A stretch of 33,205 bases of DNA. Origin: Candidatus Neomicrothrix parvicella RN1 (GTDB lineage Bacteria > Actinomycetota > Acidimicrobiia > Acidimicrobiales > VFJN01). Numbering within the stretch: position 1 is the first letter of the stretch; each line of letters begins with the position of its first letter. This document shows positions 7,999 through 18,857 of the stretch, piece by piece. The DNA lies in NCBI GenBank assembly GCA_945898515.1, contig CAMDIH010000022.1, positions 1-33,205 on the forward strand. The letters are read 5' to 3'. A program made the translations under genes and the position numbers. Below the pieces are notes generated by a model that saw nothing but the letters and a program-made list of their open reading frames with translations, had not been told where the DNA came from and ran no database searches.

Positions 7999-9573
7999 CT
8001 AGAGGAAGAACTGGCGCGCCGACGCAAGCAGATACAAGGCGGGGAGGACGAACAGCATCGCATCGAAGCGATCCAGCACCCCGCCGTGACCGGGGAGAAT
8101 CGAGCCCATGTCCTTGATGCCGAGATCACGCTTGATGAGCGACTCACACAGATCGCCAAGCGGGGCGGCCAGGGCGATCACGAGGCCGGCAAGAAGACCA
8201 TCGACGAACCCGTTGATCGGTCCGAAGCCAACCACCAAGGCCCCCGCGGTGACGACCACCACGGCGACCACCATGCCCCCCACCAAACCCTCCACCGTCT
8301 TGTTGGGACTGGCGTTGGAAAGCGGCTTAGACCCGGCGTTGCGGCCGATGACCAGGCCTCCCAGGTCGTAGCCGACCGTACCGATGATCGCCGCCAGGAG
8401 TATCCCGATGCCCGGCTGGCCGATCCCGAGCATGAGGCCGGCGAACGATCCGGAGAGCCCAACCCACAACACGGCCAACAGGGTGACCCCAATGTTCATC
8501 ACGGGGGCTTCAGCGGCGGCGCCCACCAAATAGTGCAGGAGGCAGACCGCCACGGTGAGGAAGAGAATGCCGGGCAGCACCGCCGCGCCGTTGTTGTAGG
8601 CGCCGATCACCAAGCCCACCGAGGCCACGATGCCCACGATGGGCAGGGGCGTGTAGCCCGCCTGGCGCAGCACCACCAAGAACTCCATGGCGGCGAGACC
8701 CACCACGGCGGCCACCAACACCATGGCGGCGCTGGGTCCGATATTGAAGAGCACGAGAGCGATGCCGAAGAGCACCACGCCCACGATGGCCGCTTGGCCC
8801 ATATCTCGGTCGCCGCCCCCGCCGGCGGAACGGGCGGCTCGCCGGGGTCGGTAGCCGGTGCCATCGTCATCGCCAGAAGCGACCGCTCCGGGCGCGCTGG
8901 CTCGACGACGGCGCCGCGGCGCCTGCTGCTCGCTCTCAGCGGTGGCGTCGTCGGCGCTGTCGGCCCAGTTGTCCGGGAAGCCCCCGTCCTCCGCGAACAC
9001 CGAACGGGAACCACCCTCGGGGTCGTCGTCGGCAAGGTCGGCGAAGGTGAAATAGTCGTCGTGGGTGGGACGCTCACGGTCGTCAAGGGCCCCCACCACA
9101 CCGTCGTCATCCTCCGCCCATGCGGCAATGTCCTCGAAACCCTCCGCCCCGTCGAAGGATCGGCTGTCATCCCGCCAGCGCGGACTAGCGGTGGCCAACG
9201 TGGTCCAGTCCTCACCATCGCCGGCGGACTCACCGGGCTGGTCGGGAAGGATCTGGGGGACCTGCCCGGTGGGGGGCTCAGTCCAGTGGGGTAGCGACAC
9301 CGGACCCGATGGCGGGTCGGTGGGGGCTACCGCCGAACGCGCGATGTCGCGCGGGTCCGACGACGAACCCAGGGGGAATCTCAACACCGGACGCGAGCCA
9401 TCCCGCTCGGGGATGGTGGGACGGTCGCCGTAGCGCGGCTGAGTGCCACCGCGTCGCTGGGCCACATCATCGCGGTCCATCGCCTCGGCGGCCTCATCGG
9501 CACCAATAATGCGCACCCCCTCGTTTGCGGGGGTGGTGGGCCTGTCGCTTCGTTCTTCACGTTCCTCGGTCAT
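7999..9573 (-). CDS. cdsA: Phosphatidate cytidylyltransferase with long acidic N-terminal extension
   Basis: CdsA makes CDP-diacylglycerol from phosphatidate and CTP at the membrane, the branch point of phospholipid synthesis. The C-terminal half (about 260-524) contains several hydrophobic helices and the family signature ending SLIKRDLGIKDMGSILPGHG followed by GVLDRFDA. The first 257 residues are unusual: hydrophilic, rich in Asp, Glu, Pro and Arg, without recognisable domains, and ending in basic clusters (PRRRRRA, YRPRRAARSA). This tail is probably cytoplasmic and disordered. Typical CdsA proteins are about 260-300 residues, so this one is nearly double. The ATG at 9573 follows GGAGGT. 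Order frr-cdsA-dxr is common in bacteria. Confidence 0.94.
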   Translation of the reverse strand: MTEEREERSDRPTTPANEGVRIIGADEAAEAMDRDDVAQRRGGTQPRYGDRPTIPERDGSRPVLRFPLGSSSDPRDIARSAVAPTDPPSGPVSLPHWTEPPTGQVPQILPDQPGESAGDGEDWTTLATASPRWRDDSRSFDGAEGFEDIAAWAEDDDGVVGALDDRERPTHDDYFTFADLADDDPEGGSRSVFAEDGGFPDNWADSADDATAESEQQAPRRRRRASAPGAVASGDDDGTGYRPRRAARSAGGGGDRDMGQAAIVGVVLFGIALVLFNIGPSAAMVLVAAVVGLAAMEFLVVLRQAGYTPLPIVGIVASVGLVIGAYNNGAAVLPGILFLTVAVCLLHYLVGAAAEAPVMNIGVTLLAVLWVGLSGSFAGLMLGIGQPGIGILLAAIIGTVGYDLGGLVIGRNAGSKPLSNASPNKTVEGLVGGMVVAVVVVTAGALVVGFGPINGFVDGLLAGLVIALAAPLGDLCESLIKRDLGIKDMGSILPGHGGVLDRFDAMLFVLPALYLLASARQFFL

Positions 9574-9636
9574 CGGACCTCCATCAGTCCTCTGGGCGCC
9601 CGCCCGGCCAGCCCGGCGGATGCCGAACCCTCAGGG

Positions 9637-11704
<2,068 letters not shown>

Positions 11705-11739
11705 GTGGGGTTACTCCTGATTGGCGGGATGCGGCGGCG

Positions 11740-12699
11740 TTAGCCCTGAACCGGGGGAACCTCGGTGACAGGGGCCTCGGTGACAGGGGCCTCGGTGACA
11801 GGGGCCTCGGGAACGAGGGCGGGCGGAGGCGGGATAGCGGGCCCCTGACCCGACGCGATGCGAGCCTCACGCGCCTGTTGGGCCAGCAGGGCCAGGCGAC
11901 GCGCCTCGGCCTGCTCGGTAGCGACACGCGCCTCCTCGTCTTCGGTGCGCACTGCGGTGGCCACACTGTCGGCGAGAGCGGCACTAGCGGCGGCGGAGGC
12001 TTCGACCCGGCGGGCGGCGATGTAGCGACCCTCTTCCACGGCATCGGCGATGATCCGGCACATCAGGCTGCCCGATCGGATCGCATCGTCGTTGCCCGGA
12101 ATCACGAATTGAACAATGTCAGGATCACAATTGGTGTCCACCACCGCGATGATCGGAATGCCGAGTTTATTGGCCTCGGTGACGCCGATGTATTCCTTCT
12201 TGGTGTCCAGAATGAACACGGCATCGGGGAGCCGCTCCATCTGGGCGATACCCCCGAGGTTGCGTTCCAGTTTCTCGAGCTCACGGCTAAGCAGGAGCGC
12301 CTCCTTCTTCGGCATGGCATCGAACTCGCCCGAAGCCCGCATGCGGCGGTACTCCTGCATCTTGGCCACGCGCTTGCCGATGGTGGAGAAGTTGGTGAGC
12401 ATGCCACCGAGCCAACGCTGGTTGATATAGGGCATACCGACCTTCTCGGCGTAACTCTGGATCGGGTCCTGAGCCTGCTTTTTCGTCCCGATGAACAACA
12501 CGGTTCCGCCATCGGCGACGAGGTCTCGAACAAAGCTGTAGGCGGTCTCGATCCGACCCAAGGTCTGCTGCAGATCAATGATGTAGATACCGCCGCGCTC
12601 ACCGAAGATGAAGCGCTTCATCTTCGGGTTCCACCGACGGGTCTGGTGTCCGAAGTGAACTCCGGCCTCGAGCAACTGCTTCATGGTGACGACGGCCAC
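11740..12699 (-). CDS. rpsB: 30S ribosomal protein S2 with extended C-terminal tail
   Basis: S2 binds the back of the 30S subunit and is needed for S1-type interactions. The product starts [20 protein letters not shown], the standard S2 N-terminus, from GTG 12699 preceded by GGGAAGGGAG. Other motifs are [36 protein letters not shown] and [14 protein letters not shown]. At 319 residues it is longer than the usual 230-260 because of a C-terminal tail rich in Ala, Glu and Arg that ends in Pro-Val-Thr-Glu-Ala repeats. Similar tails occur in actinobacterial S2 proteins. It heads rpsB-tsf-pyrH-frr-cdsA. Confidence 0.96.
   Translation of the reverse strand: MAVVTMKQLLEAGVHFGHQTRRWNPKMKRFIFGERGGIYIIDLQQTLGRIETAYSFVRDLVADGGTVLFIGTKKQAQDPIQSYAEKVGMPYINQRWLGGMLTNFSTIGKRVAKMQEYRRMRASGEFDAMPKKEALLLSRELEKLERNLGGIAQMERLPDAVFILDTKKEYIGVTEANKLGIPIIAVVDTNCDPDIVQFVIPGNDDAIRSGSLMCRIIADAVEEGRYIAARRVEASAAASAALADSVATAVRTEDEEARVATEQAEARRLALLAQQAREARIASGQGPAIPPPPALVPEAPVTEAPVTEAPVTEVPPVQG
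11761..11805 (-). repeat. Three-copy 15-bp tandem repeat in the rpsB tail
   Basis: Three identical 15-base units (CTCGGTGACAGGGGC on the plus strand) encode Glu-Ala-Pro-Val-Thr repeats at the C-terminus of S2. A degenerate copy lies on each side. The unit is in frame, so copy-number change would lengthen or shorten the tail without breaking the gene. Confidence 0.9.
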
Positions 12700-12727
12700 G
12701 CTGGGCTCCCTTCCCGTGGTTGGCTGT

Positions 12728-12744
12728 GTCGGCGGAAGGCCGAC
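12728..12744 (-). promoter_or_regulatory. Short hairpin in the rpsB leader
   Basis: A perfect six-base inverted repeat (GTCGGC, five-base loop, GCCGAC) lies about 29 bases upstream of the rpsB GTG, within a 200-base non-coding leader. A TAGGGT hexamer resembling an actinobacterial -10 box occurs at 12853-12858 without a convincing -35. Both are candidates only. S2 autoregulation is known in some bacteria, but nothing here proves it. Confidence 0.3.
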
Positions 12745-12899
12745 GCCGGACCTGGCGCCCTCCGCAGTGAAACAACGCAGGACGACCGCGGGATGGCCCG
12801 GGTGCTTGGTGTGATTGGTTCTCGGCACGGGAGGTCCCCGAGCCGAAGGTCAACCCTAGTGGCGCAGGGCGCTCTGCGGCCAGTGGACGGGCGCGGCTC

Positions 12900-14513
12900 C
12901 TACCCCGGGGGGCTCAAGGCGGCAGCAGCAGCCCAGGCCAACGCACCCGCGACATCCTCGCCGTAGCGAAGGGCCTCCCCCATCATTTGGTCGCCAAGGG
13001 TATCGACGAAGGATCGGCATCCTGGCGGGAGGCCGGCCAGGGCCAGGCCGAGCTCGCGATGGGCCTCGGCACTACCCGGTAGGCGGGTGTGGGCTCCCGG
13101 GCCGACGATCGGAACCACGATCTGCGTAGCCCCCGGTGCCCGGGTGGAGGGCACCGGCACGATCAGGTCGCCACGAGCCGCCAAGGATACCGCCCGGACG
13201 GTGGGGGGAATCGGGTGGCCCTGCAGTTCAAGCACCACCCCGGAAACCTCGCTGAGTTGGGCGGCGGACAGTGCGTGCCGATCCAAGGTGGCGTCGGTGG
13301 CCACGGCGTACCCGTCGAGGATCATCCCCCCCAGTCGGGTGGAGCCAACCGCCGCCAGGGCCGTGGCCAGATTGGCGCCCTCGTGAGGCGTTCCCAGAGT
13401 GGCCACCAGGCCAAGGTGCGCCAGCCATTCCACCCCGTGACGGGTTTCGAGCTCAATGAGAGCCAGCCGCACCACCACGCCGCCCTGTGAATGAGCGTAG
13501 AGATCGATCAGCACCCCGGGTTGTTCCGCCGCCATCGCCTCAATGAGATCGGCCAGGCGGGCACCACTGGTCCGCAGGTTGATCTGGGTGTCGGCGGGGC
13601 CGTACTCACTGGCGGGGATCGCCCCCAGCCCGTCGCTGGGATCAGAAGTGCGGCCCCCGGCATAGCTGAAGCGCAGCACATCAGATGCGCCATAGCCGAG
13701 GCCGGCGGTGTTGATATGGGTCACGGCGGCGTGCTGGCTGTTCGAGCCGAGACCGGCTACCAGCAGGGCCAATCGTCGCTCCACCGGCGGGGGTGCCTCC
13801 ACTGCGGGGGTCGAACAGGGCCGCTCGGCCTGCGCCCGGGCCTGCCCCCAGGCCGCCAACAGCACCCGTGCGCCGATCGCGATGCCCTCGGGCAAGCCCA
13901 ACCGACCGGCGTAGTGCCCCAACGTGGCGAGCGACTGACTCCCCGACCGCAACCAGTGCGCCCCGCGCCCCGCCAGGCCCACGGCGCCCCCCACTAGTTG
14001 CTCGATGGAGCGCCGCTCCCCCGCCGAGCCCTCCCCGGGGGGCTCGTCGAAGGGCACCAATCGCACCTCTGGCAGCCTGGGTCCGAACAGTGACGCCGGG
14101 TCGAAGTAGGCATCGCCCCGTCGGGCCCCAAAATGAAGATGATCCCGCGTGAGGCCTACCGGGTCGCCCTGCCGCACCCGCTGCCCCACCACCACATCGA
14201 TCCGGGCCAGGAACGAATAGGTGGTGCGCACCCCGTCGGGGTGACGGAGCGTCACATGCAATCCACCGGCCACCGACCCGGCAAAGGTCACCACCCCATC
14301 GGCCGCCGCCGTCACCACCGCCCCCGGGGCCGTCGCGTACTCGAGACCGCGATTGCCGGCGCCGTAGGGCGTGGTCGGCGGACGAAACGGGTCCGCTACC
14401 ACGGCATCGACAGGCGGGACATAGACGGAAAGGACAGGGGCGGCCTGTGCGGGCACGGCCAGCAGGCCCACCACCAGCACAGCGCCACCGAACACGGACG
14501 CGATGCGGGGCAT
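12900..14513 (-). CDS. Secreted M23-like domain fused to alpha/beta hydrolase
   Basis: A 537-residue exported protein. Residues 1-24 form a signal peptide (VVGLLAVPAQAA). Residues about 38-145 resemble an M23/LytM domain: PYGAGNRGLEYATAPGAVV, a beta core, and the HxH motif DHLHFGARRG (His125, His127). The first-zinc-ligand motif, normally HxGxD, reads NRGLE (Asn54, Glu58), so metal binding may be lost. Residues about 245-500 form an alpha/beta hydrolase: LALLVAGLGS, the nucleophile elbow YAHSQGG with Ser342, a plausible Asp449 (ARGDLIVPVP) and His475 (GAHTRLPG). The ATG follows GGGAGG. It lies between whiG and rpsB, where other actinobacteria carry an M23-type gene. It may act on cell-envelope lipids or glycans; the substrate is unknown. 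Confidence 0.8.
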   Translation of the reverse strand: MPRIASVFGGAVLVVGLLAVPAQAAPVLSVYVPPVDAVVADPFRPPTTPYGAGNRGLEYATAPGAVVTAAADGVVTFAGSVAGGLHVTLRHPDGVRTTYSFLARIDVVVGQRVRQGDPVGLTRDHLHFGARRGDAYFDPASLFGPRLPEVRLVPFDEPPGEGSAGERRSIEQLVGGAVGLAGRGAHWLRSGSQSLATLGHYAGRLGLPEGIAIGARVLLAAWGQARAQAERPCSTPAVEAPPPVERRLALLVAGLGSNSQHAAVTHINTAGLGYGASDVLRFSYAGGRTSDPSDGLGAIPASEYGPADTQINLRTSGARLADLIEAMAAEQPGVLIDLYAHSQGGVVVRLALIELETRHGVEWLAHLGLVATLGTPHEGANLATALAAVGSTRLGGMILDGYAVATDATLDRHALSAAQLSEVSGVVLELQGHPIPPTVRAVSLAARGDLIVPVPSTRAPGATQIVVPIVGPGAHTRLPGSAEAHRELGLALAGLPPGCRSFVDTLGDQMMGEALRYGEDVAGALAWAAAAALSPPG

Positions 14514-14590
14514 CGGGCCTCCCGGAGTGGGCGCGCAGGAACACGGGAGGGGGAAGCAAGGCGACGCCCGAGGGCGCTAGGACAAGGGCG

Positions 14591-15367
14591 TCAGGCGGGT
14601 TCGCGCTCGGATGCCGCCATGCGGGATCGGAGCTGGATGACGGCCTTGGTATGGATCTGACACACCCGACTCTCGGTGACACCGAGGATCGAACCGATCT
14701 CTGCGAGGGTCAGACCCTCGTAGTAGTAGAGGGTGAGCACTGTTTTGTCCCGCTCGGGCAGGCGGGCGATGGCACCGGCGAGGATGTGCCGCATCTCCTC
14801 TACCTCGTAGGCCGCCACCGGGCCGAGCCCGTCGTCGGCCAACGTGTCGCCCATGGTCATGGAATCGCCTCGGTCGCTGCCGGCGAGCATTTCGTCCAGC
14901 GCCACGAGACCGGTGAAGGAGATCTGTCCGAGCGTGGCTTGGAGTTGATCGTCGGTGAGATCGAGTTCCTCGGCAAGTTCAGCATCCGAGGGGGTGCGGT
15001 GGAGTTCGCCCTGGAGTTTGGAATAGGCGTTTTCCATGGCCCGGGCCTTGGCCCGCACCGATCGGGGCACCCAGTCGATCGAGCGAAGTTCGTCGAGAAT
15101 GCTGCCTTTGATGCGGGAGATCGCGTAGGTCTCGAACTTGAAGCCCCGATCAAGGCTGAACTTCTCAATGGCATCGATGAGGCCAAAGATGCCGTAGGAC
15201 ACGAGATCGGCCTGATCCACGTTCTGGGGCAGACCACTCGCTACCCGCCCCGCCACATACTTCACCAGCGGCGAGTAATGCACGATCAACTGATCACGCA
15301 ACGCCTGCGTGTTATCGGCTTTGTACTCGGCCCACAGCCGCTCGAGGTCGGGATCAATATTGCTCAT
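14591..15367 (-). CDS. whiG: WhiG/FliA-family RNA polymerase sigma factor
   Basis: A 258-residue sigma factor with regions 2, 3 and 4. Region 2 contains RDQLIVHYSPLVKYVAGRV, QADLVSYGIFGLIDAIEKF and FKFETYAISRIKGSILDEL. Region 3 begins WVPRSVRAKARAMENAYSKL. Region 4 has LPERDKTVLTLYYYEGLTLA and the helix-turn-helix EIGSILGVTESRVCQIHTKA. It closely resembles Streptomyces WhiG, which starts sporulation, and the flagellar FliA group. Its place beside xerC, dprA and rpsB matches WhiG. No flagellar or sporulation gene is present here, so the regulon is unknown. ATG 15367 lies 28 bases after xerC; no clear ribosome site is seen, and sequence upstream in this frame is antisense to xerC. Confidence 0.9.
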   Translation of the reverse strand: MSNIDPDLERLWAEYKADNTQALRDQLIVHYSPLVKYVAGRVASGLPQNVDQADLVSYGIFGLIDAIEKFSLDRGFKFETYAISRIKGSILDELRSIDWVPRSVRAKARAMENAYSKLQGELHRTPSDAELAEELDLTDDQLQATLGQISFTGLVALDEMLAGSDRGDSMTMGDTLADDGLGPVAAYEVEEMRHILAGAIARLPERDKTVLTLYYYEGLTLAEIGSILGVTESRVCQIHTKAVIQLRSRMAASEREPA

Positions 15368-15395
15368 CGGATCATCATTTCTGCACCATTCAGCC

Positions 15396-16253
15396 CTACG
15401 CCCGGGGGTGGGTGGCCTCGTACACAACACGGAGACGCTCTCTACTGACATGAGTGTACCGCTGCGTGGTGGAGAGGTCAGCGTGACCCAGGAGTTCCTG
15501 CACCACCCGCAGGTCGGCCCCACCATCGAGCAGGTGGGTGGCGAAAGTGTGGCGAAGGGCATGGGGATGGGTAGGCGAAACGGCCCGCCGGTCCAGCAGG
15601 CGGCGAACATCCCGGGGGGTGAGGCGATGACCACGGCGGTTGACGAACAACGCCGCCTGGTCCGGGCGGTGGACCAGCCAGGCCCGCAGTGCGGCCACCG
15701 CCGGTTCGCTGAGGGGCAACACGCGCTGCTTGCCCCCTTTGCCCCACACGGTGGCGCGAGCGCGTTCCAAGTCGAGGTCGGTGGGGTCGAGCGAACAAAG
15801 TTCGCCCACCCGTAACCCGCTCCCGTAGAGCAGTTCCAACACCGCGTCGTCTCGCACCCGGACCACCGGATCACCGCTAAGAGCGGCCGGGCCGGGGGCA
15901 TCGAGGAGCGCGCTGAGTTCGTCTTGGCGCAGCACCCGTGGGAGGCGCCCCTCGCCCCGCGGGGCCAAGAGATTGATGCTCGGGTCGGTGGGGATGCGTC
16001 CGGTGCGGGCCACCCAGCGGAAGTAACGGCGCAGCGCAGCCACCTTGCGGGCGATGGAACGTTTGGCATAGCGACGGGCCGACAGATGCGCCACGTATCG
16101 GCGCAGCAGCACGCGGTCCACGCCACCGGGCTCGTGCAGATCGCCGCGCTCGGCCCAGGTGATGAAGCCAGCGAGGTCGCTGCGGTAGGCATCCCGCGTG
16201 CGCGGTGCCACCGATGTAAGCGAGGCGAGGAACTCCTGCTCATGCCATGCCAT
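15396..16253 (-). CDS. xerC: Tyrosine recombinase XerC-like
   Basis: Site-specific recombinase of the XerC/D group, which resolves chromosome dimers at dif. The 285-residue protein has an N-terminal SAM-like core-binding domain (about 1-90) and a catalytic domain with the full set of active-site residues: Arg148 (GSGLRVGEL), Lys172 (WGKGGK), His231 and Arg234 (HALRHTFATH), His257 (LLGHADLSTTQRYTH) and Tyr266. Length and the absence of phage genes favour a housekeeping Xer over an integrase. The ATG has no ribosome site, but TACGGT lies seven bases upstream, so a leaderless transcript is possible (inference). The partner recombinase and the dif site are not in the window. Confidence 0.9.
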   Translation of the reverse strand: MAWHEQEFLASLTSVAPRTRDAYRSDLAGFITWAERGDLHEPGGVDRVLLRRYVAHLSARRYAKRSIARKVAALRRYFRWVARTGRIPTDPSINLLAPRGEGRLPRVLRQDELSALLDAPGPAALSGDPVVRVRDDAVLELLYGSGLRVGELCSLDPTDLDLERARATVWGKGGKQRVLPLSEPAVAALRAWLVHRPDQAALFVNRRGHRLTPRDVRRLLDRRAVSPTHPHALRHTFATHLLDGGADLRVVQELLGHADLSTTQRYTHVSRERLRVVYEATHPRA

Positions 16254-16299
16254 TTGGTTACCGTACTGTCGCCTCGATCCAGGAGCACGGAACCGGTGG

Positions 16300-17334
16300 T
16301 CATCTCGTCACCATTTCGTACCAACCACCGGTGCGCTCAACCCATCCGGTGGCCAGGAGAGCCTCCAACGCCAGCGCGAGATCGGGCAAGGGAACGCCGG
16401 TGCGCACCGAAAGGTGCTCGAGGGTAGACGGCTCACCATCGAAGCCCGCCAGCACTGCCCGGGCGGTGGGGGTGGGCACCGGGCGAGGATCGGCAGTACC
16501 CGCCCGCTCGGCCGCACTGAGGCCCAGCGCCACCAGTACGTCGGTAGCGTCGCGCACCGGCGGACAGCCCTCGGCGATCAACTGGTTGGTGCCCGCCGAG
16601 GAGGAGTTCCGCACGGAGCCGGGTACCGCCATCACGAGACGATCGCGCTCGATGGCCTCGTGCACCGTGTGCATCGATCCACCGGCGGCATGCGACTCGA
16701 CCACCACCAGAACATCGGCCAAGCCGGCGATGATCCGGTTACGGGCGGGAAACCGCCACGGTGCCGGGCGCACACCAAGGCCCGTCTCCCCTAGCAGCAC
16801 GCCCTGCGCCCCCACCTGGGTCCACAGGTCGCGATGGCGGGCGGGGTAGACGACATCCAGCCCACTCCCCACCACCCCCACCGGGGCTCCTCGGGCGTCG
16901 AGCACCCCCCGATGAGCGGCGCCATCAATGCCCAGCGCCAGACCCGAAACGATCCCCACCCCGGCCTCGGTGAGATCCCGGCCCAGTTCACGCGCAACTC
17001 CGGCACCACTGCCGGTGCCTCGGCGGGTACCCACGATGGCCACCAGAGGGGCCTTGATGACCCCAAGATCACCGACGGCGAACAACACCGCCGGCGGCTC
17101 GAGATCGGCCCGGAGGCGCTCGGGGTAGGCCGGATCGTCGATCAACATCACCTGCACCCCGGCGGCGCGATGGGCAGCCACTACCTGCTCAACATCAATG
17201 TGCGGGTCTCCGCCCGCCTCTCGCCACCCCCGCTCCGGCCCGGGGCCGGCCAGCAGGTCGCTCAGGCGCCGCGGGCCCATGCCGGGCTGGCTCGCCAGCA
17301 GAATGGCGAAGCCGAGGTGGTGATCGGTGGTCAT
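16300..17334 (-). CDS. dprA: DNA-processing protein DprA
   Basis: DprA protects incoming single-stranded DNA and loads RecA during transformation. The 344-residue protein has an N-terminal helical domain (about 1-90), the Rossmann-like core with AIVGTRRGTGSGAGVARELG, GIVSGLALGIDGAAHRG, GSGLDVVYPARHRDLW, FPARNRIIAGLADVLVVVE and AVPGSVRNSSSAGTNQLI, and a C-terminal winged-helix-like region (about 285-344). The ATG overlaps the comM stop as ATGA. The comM-dprA pair is a widespread arrangement. Its presence is not by itself proof of natural competence, because many non-competent bacteria keep it. Confidence 0.95.
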   Translation of the reverse strand: MTTDHHLGFAILLASQPGMGPRRLSDLLAGPGPERGWREAGGDPHIDVEQVVAAHRAAGVQVMLIDDPAYPERLRADLEPPAVLFAVGDLGVIKAPLVAIVGTRRGTGSGAGVARELGRDLTEAGVGIVSGLALGIDGAAHRGVLDARGAPVGVVGSGLDVVYPARHRDLWTQVGAQGVLLGETGLGVRPAPWRFPARNRIIAGLADVLVVVESHAAGGSMHTVHEAIERDRLVMAVPGSVRNSSSAGTNQLIAEGCPPVRDATDVLVALGLSAAERAGTADPRPVPTPTARAVLAGFDGEPSTLEHLSVRTGVPLPDLALALEALLATGWVERTGGWYEMVTR

Positions 17335-18857
17335 GGGGACGACACCGAGGCCAGGACCGACGGGAGGGAGGTATCCGCCCGGAGACTCAAGGCGATGGCC
17401 ACCTGGGCGGCGGTGATGGGGGCCTCCTGCTGCTGGAGGTCGGCCACGGTGCGGGCCACCCGTCTGATCCGATGCAGGCCCCGGGCCGACAGGCGGCCGC
17501 TCTGCAGCGCCTGAACCAACACCTCGACCGCTTCCTCCCCCAGCGGGGCAATCTCATCCAGACGATCCACGGGAATGGCGGCGTTGGTTTCCACACCGCG
17601 CGAGCGCGCCATGGCACGCGCCGCCAACACCCGCGCCCCCACCGCGGCGCTGGGTTCGCCGAGGGCGTGGCCCATGAGATCCGACACCGACGGACACGAC
17701 ACCTCCACTCGCAGATCGAAGCGGTCCAGGAGGGGCCCCGACAACCGCCGTTGATAGCGAGCGCGAGCCCCCTCGCTGCACCGACACCCACCGGGACGAC
17801 CGCCGTAGCCGCAGGGGCAGGGATTCATGGCCGCCACCAGTAAAAACCGCGCCGGGAAGGTCACCGTGGCCGCCGCCCGGGCCACCCGCACCACCCCCTC
17901 CTCCAGGGGCTGCCGCAGGGCATCGAGCACATGCACGGCAAACTCGGCCAGTTCATCCAGAAACAGCACGCCATGGCAGGCGGCGCTGATCTCGCCGGGG
18001 CGCATGGTGGTGCTGCCGCCGCCCACCAATGCCACGGCGGAGGCACCGTGATGGGGGGCCCGGAAGGGCGGATGGCGAATGAGCCCCCCCGGTGGTAGCC
18101 CCAGCCCGGCGGCGGAGTGGATTCGGGTGGCCTCGAGCGCGGCCCGATCGCTCAAGGGGGGGAGCAGGCCCGGCAGCCGCGAGGCCAGCATGGTCTTGCC
18201 GGCCCCGGGCGGGCCGAGCAGCAACAGATGGTGGGCGCCGGCGGCGGCCACCTCCAGGGCGTAACGCCCCACCGGCTGACCCCGCACGTCGGCCAGGTCG
18301 GCGGCGGCGGGCAACCTCGGCGGCGGCGCGCTCGGCGGCGCCGCCGGCCAGGGTTCCTCGTGGCGCAGGCAGGCCAACAGGCGCGCGAGGGTGTCGATCC
18401 CGTGAACCACGCGGCCCGCCACCAACCCCGCTTCGGCAGCGCTCACCGCCGGAAGAACCACGGCACCCTCGCTGAGCGCCTCGATCAAGCAGAGGGTGCC
18501 CGGCACCGGCCGGAGCGAACCATCCAAGCCGAGCTCACCGATGAAGGCCCGCCCCAACACGGCCTCGGGTGGCACCTGATCCGAGGCCACCAGGATCGCC
18601 ACGGCGATGGCCAGATCGAGACCGGCCCCCACTTTGCGGACTGTGGGTGGAGCGAGGTTCACCGTGATGCGATGAGGCGGCCAGGTGGCCCCGCTCGACA
18701 GCAAGGCAGCCCGCACCCGGCCACTGGCCTCCCGGCACGCCGCGTCCGGTGAACCCACCACGCTGAAGGAGGGCAGACCGCGGCTGATGTGCACCTCCAC
18801 GGTCACGGCGTGGCCATCAACGCCGAGCAGGGATGCAGAAGGGACAAGACCGAGCAC
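17331..18857 (-). CDS. comM: YifB/ComM family Mg-chelatase-like AAA+ helicase
   Basis: A 508-residue AAA+ ATPase; ComM in Vibrio and Haemophilus is a branch-migration helicase that aids integration of transformed DNA. The N-terminal part (about 1-165) is a Lon-like S5 fold starting VPSASLLGVDGHAVTVEVHI. The ATPase has Walker A GPPGAGKTMLASRLPGLL, Walker B GVLFLDELAEF, and the family motif AMNPCPCGYGGRPGGCRC, whose cysteines suggest a zinc site. A C-terminal helical domain includes RLSARGLHRIRRVARTVADL. The GTG at 18857 follows GAGGAG. It opens the comM-dprA-xerC-whiG series after a 368-base gap. Confidence 0.94.
   Translation of the reverse strand: MLGLVPSASLLGVDGHAVTVEVHISRGLPSFSVVGSPDAACREASGRVRAALLSSGATWPPHRITVNLAPPTVRKVGAGLDLAIAVAILVASDQVPPEAVLGRAFIGELGLDGSLRPVPGTLCLIEALSEGAVVLPAVSAAEAGLVAGRVVHGIDTLARLLACLRHEEPWPAAPPSAPPPRLPAAADLADVRGQPVGRYALEVAAAGAHHLLLLGPPGAGKTMLASRLPGLLPPLSDRAALEATRIHSAAGLGLPPGGLIRHPPFRAPHHGASAVALVGGGSTTMRPGEISAACHGVLFLDELAEFAVHVLDALRQPLEEGVVRVARAAATVTFPARFLLVAAMNPCPCGYGGRPGGCRCSEGARARYQRRLSGPLLDRFDLRVEVSCPSVSDLMGHALGEPSAAVGARVLAARAMARSRGVETNAAIPVDRLDEIAPLGEEAVEVLVQALQSGRLSARGLHRIRRVARTVADLQQQEAPITAAQVAIALSLRADTSLPSVLASVSSP

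Noticed and set aside
8086-9294. Long His/Gly-rich plus-strand open frame opposite cdsA
   Set aside because: The His-rich composition is what antisense reading of transmembrane codons gives; no independent signal supports it.
15396-16253. Tyrosine recombinase as a sign of an integrated element
   Set aside because: Length, motifs and the dprA/whiG neighbourhood fit housekeeping XerC; no att repeats, phage genes or composition shift are seen.
15368-16324. An in-frame upstream extension of the sigma factor over xerC
   Set aside because: This part shares the strand with xerC but reads another frame; its Cys/Trp/Ser-rich sequence is non-coding, and the sigma factor starts naturally at MSNIDPDLERLW.
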